Positions 9,413 through 19,142 are shown, numbered from the stretch's first letter. The stretch is DNA of 63,232 nt from CAMLDH01 sp966250375 (GCA_966250375.1 CBINHE010000012.1:1-63232), one strand, 5' to 3'. Made by a program: numbers and translations. The notes: generated from the letters alone by a model not told the origin.

Positions 9413-10702
9413 ATGAATATAGTGGACGTTGTAGCCGTTGTAGGGCTGGGATATGTAGGGTTGCCTTTAGCGGTAGAGTTTGGAAAAAAGCGAAAAACGA
9501 TCGGCTTTGATCTCTCGGTCAGCAAGGTCGAGAACTATAAACGGTACATCGATCCAACAGGCGAAGTATCAAGCGCAGACCTCAAGGCAGCGAGTCAACT
9601 GTCGGTCAGCGCCGATCCTGCGACCTTGGCTGCGGCTGACTACATCGTTGTTGCCGTGCCGACGCCGGTGGATATCGCCCACAATCCCGATTTCACTCCC
9701 CTCATTGGCGCGAGCGAAACGGTCGGCAAACACATGAAGCGCGGTGCTATTGTCATCTACGAATCCACTGTTTACCCAGGCGCGACTGAAGAAGTTTGCA
9801 TTCCCATTCTGGAAAAACATTCAGGCCTGAAATGGAAAGAGGATTTCCATGTCGGTTTTTCTCCGGAACGCATCAACCCGGGCGACAAGGAACATACCTT
9901 GACCACCATTTTGAAAATCGTGTCCGGCGATGACCAGGAAACTTTGACAAGCGTCGCGAAACTTTACGAATCTATCATTACCGCCGGCGTGCATCGGGCC
10001 TCGAGCATCAAGGTCGCGGAAGCCGCCAAAGTGATCGAGAATACCCAGCGCGATCTAAACATCGCACTGATGAACGAGTTGGCTATCATCTTCGATACGA
10101 TCGGGATCGATACGCTGGAGGTGCTGGAGGCCGCTGGCACCAAATGGAATTTCCTCCCTTTCCGTCCGGGCATGGTCGGCGGCCATTGCATCGGCGTGGA
10201 TCCTTACTACCTCACGCACAAGGCAGAAATGATCGGCTATCACCCGCAAGTCATCTTGGCGGGCCGCCGTATCAATGACGGCATGGCCAAATTTATCGCA
10301 GAGAAGACGGTCAAGGAAATTATCCGCGCCGGCTTCAACGTCAAAGGCTGCAAAGTGAATGTGCTCGGACTGACATTCAAGGAAAATTGCCCCGACCTGC
10401 GAAACTCAAAAGTCGCCGACATGATTTTCGAATTGCAGTCCTATGGTGTTGAAGTCCATGTGCACGACCCTTTGGCAGATCCAGAAGAAGCCCTGCACGA
10501 ATACGGCCTGAAGTTGGAAAGCTGGGATAGTTTGCCGCGTGCGAATGCGGTGATCGCTGCAGTGTCGCACAATGAGCTTCTTGCAAGACCGTTGATCGAT
10601 TATCAATCCAAGGTAAGCGAGAATGGGTGCTTCATTGATGTGAAATCAAAATTCAATCAAACGGCACTTCGCGAGGCGGGACTGAACGTCTGGCGGCTCT
10701 GA
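9413..10702 (+). CDS. tviB: UDP-N-acetylglucosamine C6-dehydrogenase (TviB/WbpO type)
   Basis: 429 aa nucleotide-sugar dehydrogenase. VVGLGYVGLPLAVEFG is the NAD-binding Rossmann loop, IVIYESTVYPGATEE the central motif, and GGHCIGVDPYYLTHKAE contains the catalytic cysteine; the C-terminal UDP-binding domain has LGLTFKENCPDLRNSK. TviB-type enzymes oxidise UDP-GlcNAc (or UDP-GalNAc) to the uronic acid using two NAD+. The next gene starts one base after the stop and encodes the TviC-type epimerase, so together they predict UDP-N-acetylgalactosaminuronic acid for a surface polymer. The symbol is by homology of type; the exact epimer is inferred. Confidence 0.88.
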   Translation: MNIVDVVAVVGLGYVGLPLAVEFGKKRKTIGFDLSVSKVENYKRYIDPTGEVSSADLKAASQLSVSADPATLAAADYIVVAVPTPVDIAHNPDFTPLIGASETVGKHMKRGAIVIYESTVYPGATEEVCIPILEKHSGLKWKEDFHVGFSPERINPGDKEHTLTTILKIVSGDDQETLTSVAKLYESIITAGVHRASSIKVAEAAKVIENTQRDLNIALMNELAIIFDTIGIDTLEVLEAAGTKWNFLPFRPGMVGGHCIGVDPYYLTHKAEMIGYHPQVILAGRRINDGMAKFIAEKTVKEIIRAGFNVKGCKVNVLGLTFKENCPDLRNSKVADMIFELQSYGVEVHVHDPLADPEEALHEYGLKLESWDSLPRANAVIAAVSHNELLARPLIDYQSKVSENGCFIDVKSKFNQTALREAGLNVWRL

Positions 10703-10703
10703 C

Positions 10704-11741
10704 ATGACAAAGTATGAGGAAACACAGCGGCATTTGAAGGATCATCAATACCGCTGGCTCGTCACAGGCGTCGCCGGCTTCATCGGATCCAATCTTCTCG
10801 AAACTCTGCTCAAGCTGAATCAAAAGGTCGTCGGGCTCGATAATTTTTCCAACGGTTACCGGCACAACCTCGATCAGGTAAAGGATCTCGTTGGCCCGGA
10901 CGCGTGGCGCAACTTTACCTTCATCGAAGGTGACATACGCAATCTGCAAGACTGCGTGAAAGCGTGCGAAGGCGCAAACTACGTCCTGCATGAAGCCGCG
11001 ATCGGGTCGGTGCCCCGTTCGATCGCCGATCCCATCTTCTCGAATGAAAATAACATCTCGGGTTTTCTGAACATGCTGGTTGCAGCCCGTGACGCGAAAG
11101 TCAAACGATTTGTCTACGCCGCGTCCAGTTCCACCTACGGCGACCATCCTGATTTGCCAAAAGTCGAATCGGCAATCGGCAACCCACTTTCGCCGTACGC
11201 TGTCACCAAATATGTCAACGAACTCTATGCCGACGTATTCGCGCGCTGCTATGGCAGCCAGTCGATCGGCCTGCGCTACTTCAACGTTTTTGGCCCAAGG
11301 CAAGATCCGAATGGCGCCTATGCAGCAGTAATTCCGCAATGGATTGCCGCGTTGATTAAAGACCAAACCTTGCACATCAATGGCGACGGCGAAACTACCC
11401 GGGATTTCTGTTTTATCGACAATGTGGTGCAAGCGAATTTGCTTGCCGCCGTCACCGATCATCCGGAAGCGTCCAACCAGGTATACAACGTGGCGCTGAA
11501 TGAGCGCACCAGCCTCAATCAGCTCTACCAAATGATGTGCACGCTGCTCGTGGACAGTTTTCCGCATGTCCAAAAGCATCAGCCCCAATACGGAAGCTTC
11601 CGCGATGGCGATGTACGCCATTCACAGGCAGACATTTCCAAGGCAGAGAGACTGCTCGGTTTTGAACCGACCCACCGCATCGATGCAGGTCTCAAGCAAG
11701 CGATGGATTGGTACAAGAAGCATCTCGCAGTTGCAGACTGA
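10704..11741 (+). CDS. tviC: UDP-N-acetylglucosamine/uronate 4-epimerase (TviC/WbpP type)
   Basis: 345 aa extended short-chain dehydrogenase. TGVAGFIGSN (residues about 22-31) is the GxxGxxG NAD loop, AASSSTYGDHP carries the catalytic Ser and SPYAVTKY the YxxxK pair; RYFNVFGPRQDPNGAYAAVIP is typical of WbpP/TviC 4-epimerases. It interconverts UDP-GlcNAc/UDP-GalNAc or their uronates. The N-terminal extension before the Rossmann fold is normal for this subfamily. It follows tviB with a one-base gap. A 322-aa open frame on the opposite strand is a shadow of this gene. Confidence 0.88.
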   Translation: MTKYEETQRHLKDHQYRWLVTGVAGFIGSNLLETLLKLNQKVVGLDNFSNGYRHNLDQVKDLVGPDAWRNFTFIEGDIRNLQDCVKACEGANYVLHEAAIGSVPRSIADPIFSNENNISGFLNMLVAARDAKVKRFVYAASSSTYGDHPDLPKVESAIGNPLSPYAVTKYVNELYADVFARCYGSQSIGLRYFNVFGPRQDPNGAYAAVIPQWIAALIKDQTLHINGDGETTRDFCFIDNVVQANLLAAVTDHPEASNQVYNVALNERTSLNQLYQMMCTLLVDSFPHVQKHQPQYGSFRDGDVRHSQADISKAERLLGFEPTHRIDAGLKQAMDWYKKHLAVAD

Positions 11742-11756
11742 TCTTTCTGCCGGCGC

Positions 11757-12878
11757 ATGAAAAAGGTCCGCGTCTACGGAAGCTTTCAGACCCTTCCAAC
11801 ATCGTATGAAAAATTATTCGGCGAAGCCCATAGCACCTCCAATATCTTTCTGACCCTGCCGTGGTTTCGCAATCTCGGCGATACAGTCCTCGAGAAAACC
11901 ACCAACGTCCGTATTTACGGCGTCGAATCTGAAGATGGTCATTTGCAACCGCATTTGGCGTTACCGATGTGTTACGAGGTATCGACAAAAAGCGTATTGG
12001 CACCTCGCCGGCTGGCGGCTGCCGCGAACTACTACACATCACTGTTTGGGCCAATCGTTGGCGCGGGAAACTCGTGCGCGTCAAACGACTTGATGCTGGT
12101 CGCTCAAACGATCGCTGCCGAGCAACCATGCTGGGACATGGTAGACCTGCACCCGATAGATGCAGGCACACCGGCCTTTACTAATATCCTCATCGCCTTT
12201 CGCCAAGCGGGAATGGTGTCCCAAAGTTACTTTTGCTTTGGTAATTGGTATCTTGAAGTGAACGGCCGGTCGTACCAGGAATATTTCGATTCATTGCCTT
12301 CGAGGCTAAAAAACACACTGGAACGAAAACGCAAGCAATTAGCACGTTCCGATCGCATACGCATCGAAATTTTTCAGGATGACGATAATCTTGACAGCGG
12401 CATTGCCGCATATGAAAAAATTTATAACTCCAGTTGGAAAAAAACCGAACCTTACCCGGCATTCATGCGGGGGTTGATCCGTAGTTGCGCGCAACAAGGA
12501 TGGTTGCGCATGGGCGTTGCCTATGTAGACGGGCAGCCCGCCGCTGTCCAAGTCTGGATCATCTATAACGATGTCGCTTCGATTTACAAGCTGGCGTATG
12601 ACGAACACTTTGCAAAATTTTCGATAGGATCAATCTTGACCGCGCGCTTGATGCAGCACGCAATTGATGTCGACCGAGTACGGGAGGTGGATTATCTCAA
12701 CGGGGACGAGGCTTACAAACGAGAGTGGATGTCGCACAGGCGAGAACGCCGCGGCATCGTTGCCTTCAACGTGCGAAGCGTAAACGGCGCCTTCGCAGCA
12801 TTAAAGCATTGGAGTGGACGCGCCTTGAAAAACATTCCCGGGTTTATTTACATTCTTCGGAAAATAGAACATGCGTAG
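11757..12878 (+). CDS. FemAB/CelD-like GNAT acyltransferase of PEP-CTERM polysaccharide loci
   Basis: 373 aa. The C-terminal half (LKNTLERKRKQL, GWLRMGVAYVDGQPAAVQVWIIY, YKLAYDEHF, SIGSILTARLMQHAID, DYLNGDEAYKREW) matches the CelD/BcsL and FemAB-like double-GNAT acyltransferase fold. Such genes often stand next to exosortase/PEP-CTERM polysaccharide genes and are thought to acylate a sugar or peptide. It begins 15 bases after tviC and ends the polysaccharide run on the plus strand. The acceptor is unknown. Confidence 0.7.
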   Translation: MKKVRVYGSFQTLPTSYEKLFGEAHSTSNIFLTLPWFRNLGDTVLEKTTNVRIYGVESEDGHLQPHLALPMCYEVSTKSVLAPRRLAAAANYYTSLFGPIVGAGNSCASNDLMLVAQTIAAEQPCWDMVDLHPIDAGTPAFTNILIAFRQAGMVSQSYFCFGNWYLEVNGRSYQEYFDSLPSRLKNTLERKRKQLARSDRIRIEIFQDDDNLDSGIAAYEKIYNSSWKKTEPYPAFMRGLIRSCAQQGWLRMGVAYVDGQPAAVQVWIIYNDVASIYKLAYDEHFAKFSIGSILTARLMQHAIDVDRVREVDYLNGDEAYKREWMSHRRERRGIVAFNVRSVNGAFAALKHWSGRALKNIPGFIYILRKIEHA

Positions 12879-13318
12879 TATCAGGTCACCGAAGCAGTGC
12901 CCTCAAATTCCATGCTTGGCACGTGGTGTTATTTTGAAACTGCCTCGTCATGTTTTTTATAAAGACAACGTTTTATTTTAAAAATAGAATGCACGGAAAA
13001 ATTTTTCGGAAAACATATTCCCCCTTCAAATGCATGCTGCCTTGTCATTGTATTGCCCCTCATCAGCAAAGCTTGCAATCCTGCGGCGAGATGATGGGAA
13101 ATGTTGTCAAAATGTAGTAACCTGCACGATGGATCTCCTCCATTTTGAGAGATGATGTTTGCCTCTAATTTGAGCAAAGAATCCAACAGTACCCGCAAGA
13201 AATGTCTTCGCTATCGTGACCAAATGCGGTTACATTTCTTGCAAATTCAGCGGTACCTTCCTCTTAACAATTGAGTATCGCTTCAGCTCATACAACCGAA
13301 GTAAAAAGGAATAGAGAT
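12879..13318 (+). other. Upstream region of the PrsT-like gene
   Basis: 440 bases without a gene. It is AT-rich around 12940-13010. I looked for an RpoN (-24/-12) promoter, known for some exosortase genes: TGGCAC at 12917 lacks a GC at the right distance, and GGTTACATTTCTTGC near 13230 has the two elements one base too far apart. No site is called. The ribosome site AAGGA (13306-13310) belongs to the following gene. Confidence 0.4.
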
Positions 13319-16102
13319 ATGCCAAGCATCAGAAACAAGCAAACAATAACTGTTGCCGTGATTTCTGGAGCCATTGTCATGGCGTGTACAGTGGGCGGTT
13401 GCGGCAAAACGCAAACCCCGCAGGCGCTGGTGGCCGATGCGAAAGCATATCAACAGAAAGGCGACAGCAAAGCCGCAATCATCCAGCTCAAGAATGCATT
13501 GCAAAAAAATCCAGATGACATGGAAGCGCGCTATCTGCTAGGCACTATCTATAATGAAACAGGCGACCCGCAATCAGCCGAAAAGGAACTTCGCAAGGCA
13601 CTAAGTCTCGGCATGGACCGCGACAAAATAGCATCCAGCTTGGGCAAGTCCTTGCTGCTGCAAGGACAATTCCAGAAAGTGCTGGATGAAACAAAGCAGG
13701 AACCAGGTGCAAAGAGCAATGCGGAAATATCGGTCCTGCGTGGGAATGCCTATCTGGCACTAGGCAAAAATGCGGAGGCCAAAGCATCTTTCGAGTCGGC
13801 ACTCAAAGACAAGGCCGATGCCCCGGATGTCTTGATCGGACTAGCAAAGCACGCGCTGACCGAAAAAGACATTGATGCTGCAACTCGCTTATCCGAGCAA
13901 GCCGTCAGCAAAAATCCCAAGAACGTGGAAGCATGGCTTTTCAAAGGGGATCTGCTGCGTGTACAAGGAAAAATTGAACCGGCACTTGCCGCCTATGATG
14001 AAACACTGAAGCTCAAGCCGGGCAATGCTCTGTCTCATATAATCAAAGCGAATCTGGAAATTGGTGCAGGAAAGTTCAACGAAGCCAAGCTGGATATCGC
14101 CGCTGCCAAAAAATCCACGCCCAACAGCTTGATTGTCCTCTACACCCAAGCATTGCTTGACTTCAGTCAAAAGAACAATACAGCTGCACTGGAATCCCTG
14201 CAGCAAGTTCTACGTGTGGAGCCTGACCACATGCCAAGCGTGCTGCTCGCAGGTGCTGTGCAGTATGCACTTGGGTCAATGCAGCAGGCGGAGCAGCATC
14301 TGAAGAAATACCTGGATAAAAATTCGGAAAACCTCTATGCCCGCAAGCTGCTAGTAACTGTCCTGCTGAAAAACCGCCAGACCGAACGCGCCATCAGCAC
14401 GTTGGCGCCAGCGCTAAAAGATGCACCGCAGGATGCACAACTGTTTGCGCTCGCAGGCGAGACTTACATGCAAGCGAAGGACTTCACAAAGGCGACGGAA
14501 TATTTTGAAAAGGCGAGCACGCTCGCACCGCAAAGCGCTATGGTCCATACCGCACTTGCCATGAGCAAGCTCGAGCAAGGTGAAAACGCGCGCGCCATCG
14601 CCGAACTCGAAAAGGCAACCAGTTTGGATGCAAAATCGCCACAAGCGGGTATTTTGCTGGTCATGACCCATCTTCAGCAGAAAGAATATGACAAGGCACT
14701 TGCAGCAGTAAAGACACTCGAGAAGGAGCAAGCTGACAATCCCGTTGTTCAGAATTTGAAAGGCGGTATCTACCTGAGCAAGGAAAATATTGCTAATGCG
14801 CGTGCCAGCTTCCAAAAGGCAGTTTCACTCCAGCCGGCTTATTTCCCTGCGGTGGCCAACCTTGCGCAGCTCGATTTGCAGGAAAAAAATCCGGATGCTG
14901 CCAAGAAGCGCTTTGAAACACTGCTCGAAACCGACAAGAAGAATGCTCAAGCGATGGTTGCATTGTCGAACCTCGCAGCATCCAGAGGACAAAACGACGA
15001 GGCCAAAACTTGGCTGGAGCGCGCCATTATGGAAAATCCGGATGCAGTGCAACCGGCCAAGTTACTTGTTGCCCATTATTTACGCATGGGCGAGAAGAAA
15101 AATGCGATGAGCCTCGCGACCAAGCAGCAAAGTATCAACCCCGGCAATGCTGAATTCCTTGAACTTCTGGCGCAAACGCAATCCGCCAATGGCGACAAAC
15201 AAGCTTCACTCGAAAGCTACAACAAGCTTGCAGCGTTGATGCCCGATTCGGCTTCGATCCAGTTCCGCATCGCGGCAGTTTACGCAACCATGAAGAACGA
15301 TGCCGCGGCATCTGCCGCCCTTAAAAAAGCATTGAGGATAGATCCTAACTACGTTGATGCGTATGTTGCTTTGGTCGGACTGGAGGCAAAAAAAGGAAAT
15401 TATGAGGAATCGCTCTCCATTTCCCGGCAAGTTCAGAAACAACAGATGAAATCACCAATCGGCTATGTGCTGGAAGGCGATGTACTGATTGCACAAAAAA
15501 AACCCGAACTCGCCGTGAAAGCCTATGAACGGGCAATTGCCATTAACAAGAACGGGCCGTTGGTCATTAAATGGCACGGCGCCCTCACCCAGACGGGTAA
15601 AGGCAAAGAGGCGGATTCCAAGCTGGCCCAGTGGCTAAAGGAAAACCCCGCCGACACCACCGCTCGCATGTACCTCGCCCAAATCAACCTTGCAAATCGA
15701 CAGAACAAGGCGGCCATTGAGCAACTCCAGATCATCCTGAAAGCTGAACCGAAAAATGCCGCAGCGCTAAACAACCTCGCATTTGCATACGATCAGGAAA
15801 AAAACCCGCATGCGCTGGAGTACGCCGAAAAAGCATATCAACTCGCTGCAGATAGTCCGGCGATCATGGATACACTTGGATGGATGCTGATTGAGCAAGG
15901 CAATACCACGCGCGGCTTGCCGCTACTGCAAAAGGCAAGTGCGCTGGCACCAACTGAAGGCGAGATTCGTTACCATCTTGTACTCGGCTTAATCAAGTCA
16001 GGCGACAAAGTCAATGCACGCAAAGAACTGGAGCAATTACTGGCGACAGGAAAATCCTTTCCGAAAATCGATGAGGCAAAAACATTGATGAAGCAACTGT
16101 AA
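13319..16102 (+). CDS. prsT: PEP-CTERM system TPR-repeat lipoprotein (PrsT-like)
   Basis: 927 aa from ATG 13319, chosen because AAGGA lies 8 bases upstream and the first residues then form a lipoprotein signal (VAVISGAIVMA, lipobox VGGC, Cys28). The rest is about twenty tetratricopeptide repeats, e.g. AIIQLKNALQKNPDDMEARYLLG, read in part, with alternating helices throughout. Length and architecture match PrsT lipoproteins of exosortase loci, thought to work in assembly or export of the polysaccharide and of PEP-CTERM proteins at the outer membrane. Ends 93 bases before the FeeM-like synthase. A generic TPR lipoprotein is the alternative. Confidence 0.82.
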   Translation: MPSIRNKQTITVAVISGAIVMACTVGGCGKTQTPQALVADAKAYQQKGDSKAAIIQLKNALQKNPDDMEARYLLGTIYNETGDPQSAEKELRKALSLGMDRDKIASSLGKSLLLQGQFQKVLDETKQEPGAKSNAEISVLRGNAYLALGKNAEAKASFESALKDKADAPDVLIGLAKHALTEKDIDAATRLSEQAVSKNPKNVEAWLFKGDLLRVQGKIEPALAAYDETLKLKPGNALSHIIKANLEIGAGKFNEAKLDIAAAKKSTPNSLIVLYTQALLDFSQKNNTAALESLQQVLRVEPDHMPSVLLAGAVQYALGSMQQAEQHLKKYLDKNSENLYARKLLVTVLLKNRQTERAISTLAPALKDAPQDAQLFALAGETYMQAKDFTKATEYFEKASTLAPQSAMVHTALAMSKLEQGENARAIAELEKATSLDAKSPQAGILLVMTHLQQKEYDKALAAVKTLEKEQADNPVVQNLKGGIYLSKENIANARASFQKAVSLQPAYFPAVANLAQLDLQEKNPDAAKKRFETLLETDKKNAQAMVALSNLAASRGQNDEAKTWLERAIMENPDAVQPAKLLVAHYLRMGEKKNAMSLATKQQSINPGNAEFLELLAQTQSANGDKQASLESYNKLAALMPDSASIQFRIAAVYATMKNDAAASAALKKALRIDPNYVDAYVALVGLEAKKGNYEESLSISRQVQKQQMKSPIGYVLEGDVLIAQKKPELAVKAYERAIAINKNGPLVIKWHGALTQTGKGKEADSKLAQWLKENPADTTARMYLAQINLANRQNKAAIEQLQIILKAEPKNAAALNNLAFAYDQEKNPHALEYAEKAYQLAADSPAIMDTLGWMLIEQGNTTRGLPLLQKASALAPTEGEIRYHLVLGLIKSGDKVNARKELEQLLATGKSFPKIDEAKTLMKQL

Positions 16103-16195
16103 ATTGAAAGCAATCAATCGACTGCCTTGGCATTGCAGTCACTTAGTTTCATGTTCAATTATTTTGCCGCGTTTTACCTATAGACGAGTGAATAC

Positions 16196-16945
16196 ATGTC
16201 CTTGAGCCTAGACGAAAACACCATAGTGTCGTTCGAGTCCCCCTACCAGCTTCGGGATCTGTGTATGGCTGAGGAAAATTCTGTCGGCATAAATAACCAT
16301 CCGATCGACGAACAGAAATTCAATATCAGGATGATCAATTCGAAAGGCCGGCGTGAAGCAGCCAGCGTTCTGATAAAAAAAATGTATTCCTGGAGAGGAT
16401 ATTCTATCGATCCCTCCTTGGACAATGAGCCAAACAAAATTACCTTGATGGCAGATTCCTCCGGAAAAACCGTCGGTACGATGACGCTTTGTTTCGATAC
16501 AGAAATCGGGTTGCCGGCGGATGAAAATTACAAGGACAAGCTAGACGAATTACGTGCCAAGGGATGCAAATTGTGCGAGCCATCGCGGCTGGCAATCGAC
16601 AAGAATATGCCTAAACGGGTCTTTGCATCAATGATCCACATTTCCTATATTTACGCGCACAACATTCATGGCTTTACCGATTATGTGATTGAAGTCAATC
16701 CGCGGCATGCCGCTTTTTACAAGAAGATGCTCGGCTTCAAGAATTTGGGTCAGGAAAGAACTTGTACTCGCGTAAATGCGCCTGCAGTGCTGCTCAGCCT
16801 AGAGCTTCAGCATATGACAGAACAAATTAAAAAATTCGGCGGATTAATGGAGCAGCACGGCAAGGAAAAATCGTTCTACCCCTATTTTTTCCCGACCAAG
16901 GATGAACCCGGCATTACCGGCCGGCTAAAAGATGGACGGAATTAA
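16196..16945 (+). CDS. FeeM-like N-acyl amino acid synthase (exosortase-associated acyltransferase)
   Basis: 249 aa. The core (VGTMTLCFDTEIGLPADENY, then CEPSRLAIDKN, then FTDYVIEVNPRHAAFYKKML and LGF) matches the GNAT-like fold shared by FeeM-type N-acyl amino acid synthases and acyl-homoserine-lactone synthases; the E-x-SR-x-A block is the LuxI-like signature. FeeM enzymes transfer long-chain acyl groups from acyl carrier protein to an amino acid such as tyrosine. Linkage of this family to PEP-CTERM/exosortase loci is established, and here it directly follows PrsT. The amino acid acceptor and fate of the product are unknown. Confidence 0.8.
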   Translation: MSLSLDENTIVSFESPYQLRDLCMAEENSVGINNHPIDEQKFNIRMINSKGRREAASVLIKKMYSWRGYSIDPSLDNEPNKITLMADSSGKTVGTMTLCFDTEIGLPADENYKDKLDELRAKGCKLCEPSRLAIDKNMPKRVFASMIHISYIYAHNIHGFTDYVIEVNPRHAAFYKKMLGFKNLGQERTCTRVNAPAVLLSLELQHMTEQIKKFGGLMEQHGKEKSFYPYFFPTKDEPGITGRLKDGRN

Positions 16946-17040
16946 TAATTCGCAGCTTTCTTCCTCTGTATAAATATAACTTATATCAATCCGAATCCAT
17001 AACACGACAAATGAAACCGATGGCATTTTTTCAGCTGACA

Positions 17041-17165
17041 AGGAGAGCGCAGGGAATTCGGACAGCATGCTGGCCACCTGCGTAACCATCTACCTTGGCG
17101 AGTGTGCAGGTCAATTTCCTGCAAGGAAATAGGTGCTCCCCTGAAACACTGAAACAGCCGGCCGG
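17041..17165. repeat. Decayed copy of the intergenic palindromic module
   Basis: The stretch AGGGAATTCGGACAGCATGC (17050-17069) is shared nearly letter for letter with the module copies at 1311 and 63205. Inner palindromes have eroded and I find no convincing terminal repeats or TA boundaries. It fills most of the 288-base gap between the FeeM-like and ThiF-like genes. Confidence 0.55.
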
Positions 17166-17233
17166 GAAAGTCTTCGTTTTATTTGCCGTGTTATGGGCTC
17201 AGAGTGGTATTAGAAGAAAAACGGCCGAAAAAA

Positions 17234-18097
17234 ATGAGTGCAGACTTTTCCTATCATCAGGCTTTTTCGCGCAACATCGGGTGGATCTTCAACGAAGAGC
17301 AGGAAATTCTCCGGCATAAACGTGTCGCCATCGCGGGCATGGGAGGCGTGGGCGGTGTCCATCTGCTGACACTTGCGCGCTTAGGCGTAGGCGCTTTTCA
17401 CATTGCCGATTTCGACTTGTTCGACATTGTCAACTTCAACCGCCAGGTTGGCGCCACTGTTTCCTCCATTGGCCAGCCAAAAACCGAGGTTTTGGCGCGC
17501 ATGGCAAAAGACATCAACCCGGAACTCGATCTTAAAATTTTTCCGGCAGGCGTAAACAAGGATAATTTGCCAGAATTTTTTGCGGGCATCGATCTATATG
17601 TGGACGGTCTGGATTTTTTTGCGTTCTCCGCCCGCCAAGCAACTTTTGCAGCTTGTGCAGAGTTCCGCATTCCCGCGATTACGGCCGCACCATTGGGAAT
17701 GGGTACGGCTATGCTGAATTTTCTGCCCGGCGAAATGACCTTTGAAGAATATTTTCAGTGGGGTAACCGGCCAGACGACGAGAAAGCATTGCGCTTTCTG
17801 CTGGGTCTGGCGCCGGCTGGCCTGCATTCGCCCTACTTGGTTGACCCATCAGCAATCAATTTAGCCGAACGTCGCGGACCATCGACGATCATGGGTTGCC
17901 AGCTATGCGCTGGAGTAGCGGCGACCGAAGCACTGAAGATCTTGCTGAAACGGGGCAAGGTACTCCCTGCCCCGCACGGTGTCCATTTCGACGCGTATCG
18001 CAATAAATACGTGCATACGTGGCGTCCTGGCGGGAACAACCATCTGCTGCAACGTCTTGCGATGTTCCTAGTGAAACGACGAATGGCAAAAAAATAA
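17234..18097 (+). CDS. ThiF/E1-like adenylyltransferase
   Basis: 287 aa from ATG 17234; an upstream TTG frame start at 17183 lacks support. KRVAIAGMGGVGGVHLLTLARLGVG, read in part, is the nucleotide loop of ThiF/MoeB/E1 enzymes, followed by IADFDLFDIVNFNRQ with the conserved D and N-x-RQ. These enzymes adenylate a C-terminal carboxylate of a carrier protein or a small acid. No C-terminal rhodanese domain is present. CQLCAGVAATEALKILL near residue 225 resembles the dimer/zinc region but only one CxxC is seen. Its place after the FeeM-like synthase suggests it activates the N-acyl amino acid or a peptide acceptor; that is inference. Confidence 0.75.
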   Translation: MSADFSYHQAFSRNIGWIFNEEQEILRHKRVAIAGMGGVGGVHLLTLARLGVGAFHIADFDLFDIVNFNRQVGATVSSIGQPKTEVLARMAKDINPELDLKIFPAGVNKDNLPEFFAGIDLYVDGLDFFAFSARQATFAACAEFRIPAITAAPLGMGTAMLNFLPGEMTFEEYFQWGNRPDDEKALRFLLGLAPAGLHSPYLVDPSAINLAERRGPSTIMGCQLCAGVAATEALKILLKRGKVLPAPHGVHFDAYRNKYVHTWRPGGNNHLLQRLAMFLVKRRMAKK

Positions 18098-18317
18098 CAA
18101 CGCAACGCCTCATCAAACAAATTCTCGGCTTGGCTCACTGGTGCCAAGCGGTGGCAACAGGCAGATATACGATGCCTAGCCTGCGTTCTCGCCGCCAGAG
18201 CGCGCTGTTCGCCGGCGCTGGCAGCCTTTGATCTTGATTACGAGCGCTTTGAAATGAAGCCAGAATCGGCTTGAATAAGAATGCGTCGAACCATTGCACA
18301 CCAAGCTTAAACACACG

Positions 18318-19142
18318 ATGCCCATCAATTCCCGAATAGCGTTGGAAATTTCGTGCGCCGTCATTTCAACATTGGCCTCTCACATCAAGAGTGTGTCGTT
18401 TTTTTGCCTGGCATGTTTTTTCGCCGATCCTGCGTGGAGCGGCGACCTTATTCACACAATAGAAATCGTCAAGCCGTCCGTCGTCAGCATTGGCTCTTTC
18501 CAGAAAACACGTAGCCCTGCGGTTGTTTTCATGGGTACCGGCTTTGCGGTCAGTGACGGCCTGAATGTGATTACCAATGCGCATGTCGTCCATGGCATTA
18601 TTGACAACGGCGTCAACTACACACTGGGCATTATTATCGGCAAGGGAGAAACCATCGAATTCAGACCGGCGACGCTGGTTGCGATGGACAAAGAGCACGA
18701 CCTTGCCCATCTCAAAATTGGCGGCCCGCCATTACCGGCGATGGAGCTCGGAAACTCCGACACGGCGGTAGAAGGGCAAGCGCTCGCCTTCACTGGATTT
18801 CCACTCGGGATGGTGCTTGGACTTCATCACGTTACGCATCGCGGCATGATTTCCGCGCTCACACCGATCGTCATGCCGGCGTTGGGCTCCAAAAGACTCG
18901 ATGTGAAAATGATTGCGCAATTGCGGAAATCCTCGTACATGGTGTTTCAGTTGGACGCAACCGCCTATCCCGGCAACAGCGGCAGTCCGCTCTATGAGCC
19001 TGACACCGGCACGGTTCATGGCGTCATCAACAGTGTTTTTGTAAAGGGAACCAAGGAGACCGCGATCAGCCATCCGAGCGGCATTACCTATGCCATTCCG
19101 ATTAAATATGTGCGCGAGCTGTTGCAGGTGAAACAGCCATAA
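18318..19142 (+). CDS. Secreted trypsin-like serine protease (S1C, DegP-like catalytic domain only)
   Basis: 274 aa from ATG 18318. A hydrophobic N-terminus (VSFFCLACFFADPAWSGD) suggests secretion. The catalytic triad is complete: His89 in ITNAHVV, Asp128 in KEHDLAHLKI and Ser221 in PGNSGSP. No PDZ domain follows, unlike DegP/DegS. It stands 220 bases after the ThiF-like gene on the same strand and may act on the same secreted substrates, but it could be unrelated. Confidence 0.82.
   Translation: MPINSRIALEISCAVISTLASHIKSVSFFCLACFFADPAWSGDLIHTIEIVKPSVVSIGSFQKTRSPAVVFMGTGFAVSDGLNVITNAHVVHGIIDNGVNYTLGIIIGKGETIEFRPATLVAMDKEHDLAHLKIGGPPLPAMELGNSDTAVEGQALAFTGFPLGMVLGLHHVTHRGMISALTPIVMPALGSKRLDVKMIAQLRKSSYMVFQLDATAYPGNSGSPLYEPDTGTVHGVINSVFVKGTKETAISHPSGITYAIPIKYVRELLQVKQP

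Noticed and set aside
10653..11621. Long (322-codon) open frame on the minus strand
   Set aside because: It is exactly opposite tviC, which has full epimerase motifs; the minus product has no recognisable domain.
12917..13250. RpoN (sigma-54) promoter before the PrsT-like gene
   Set aside because: TGGCAC at 12917 lacks a GC at the required distance, and the GG...GC pair near 13230 has 11 bases between its elements where 10 are needed.
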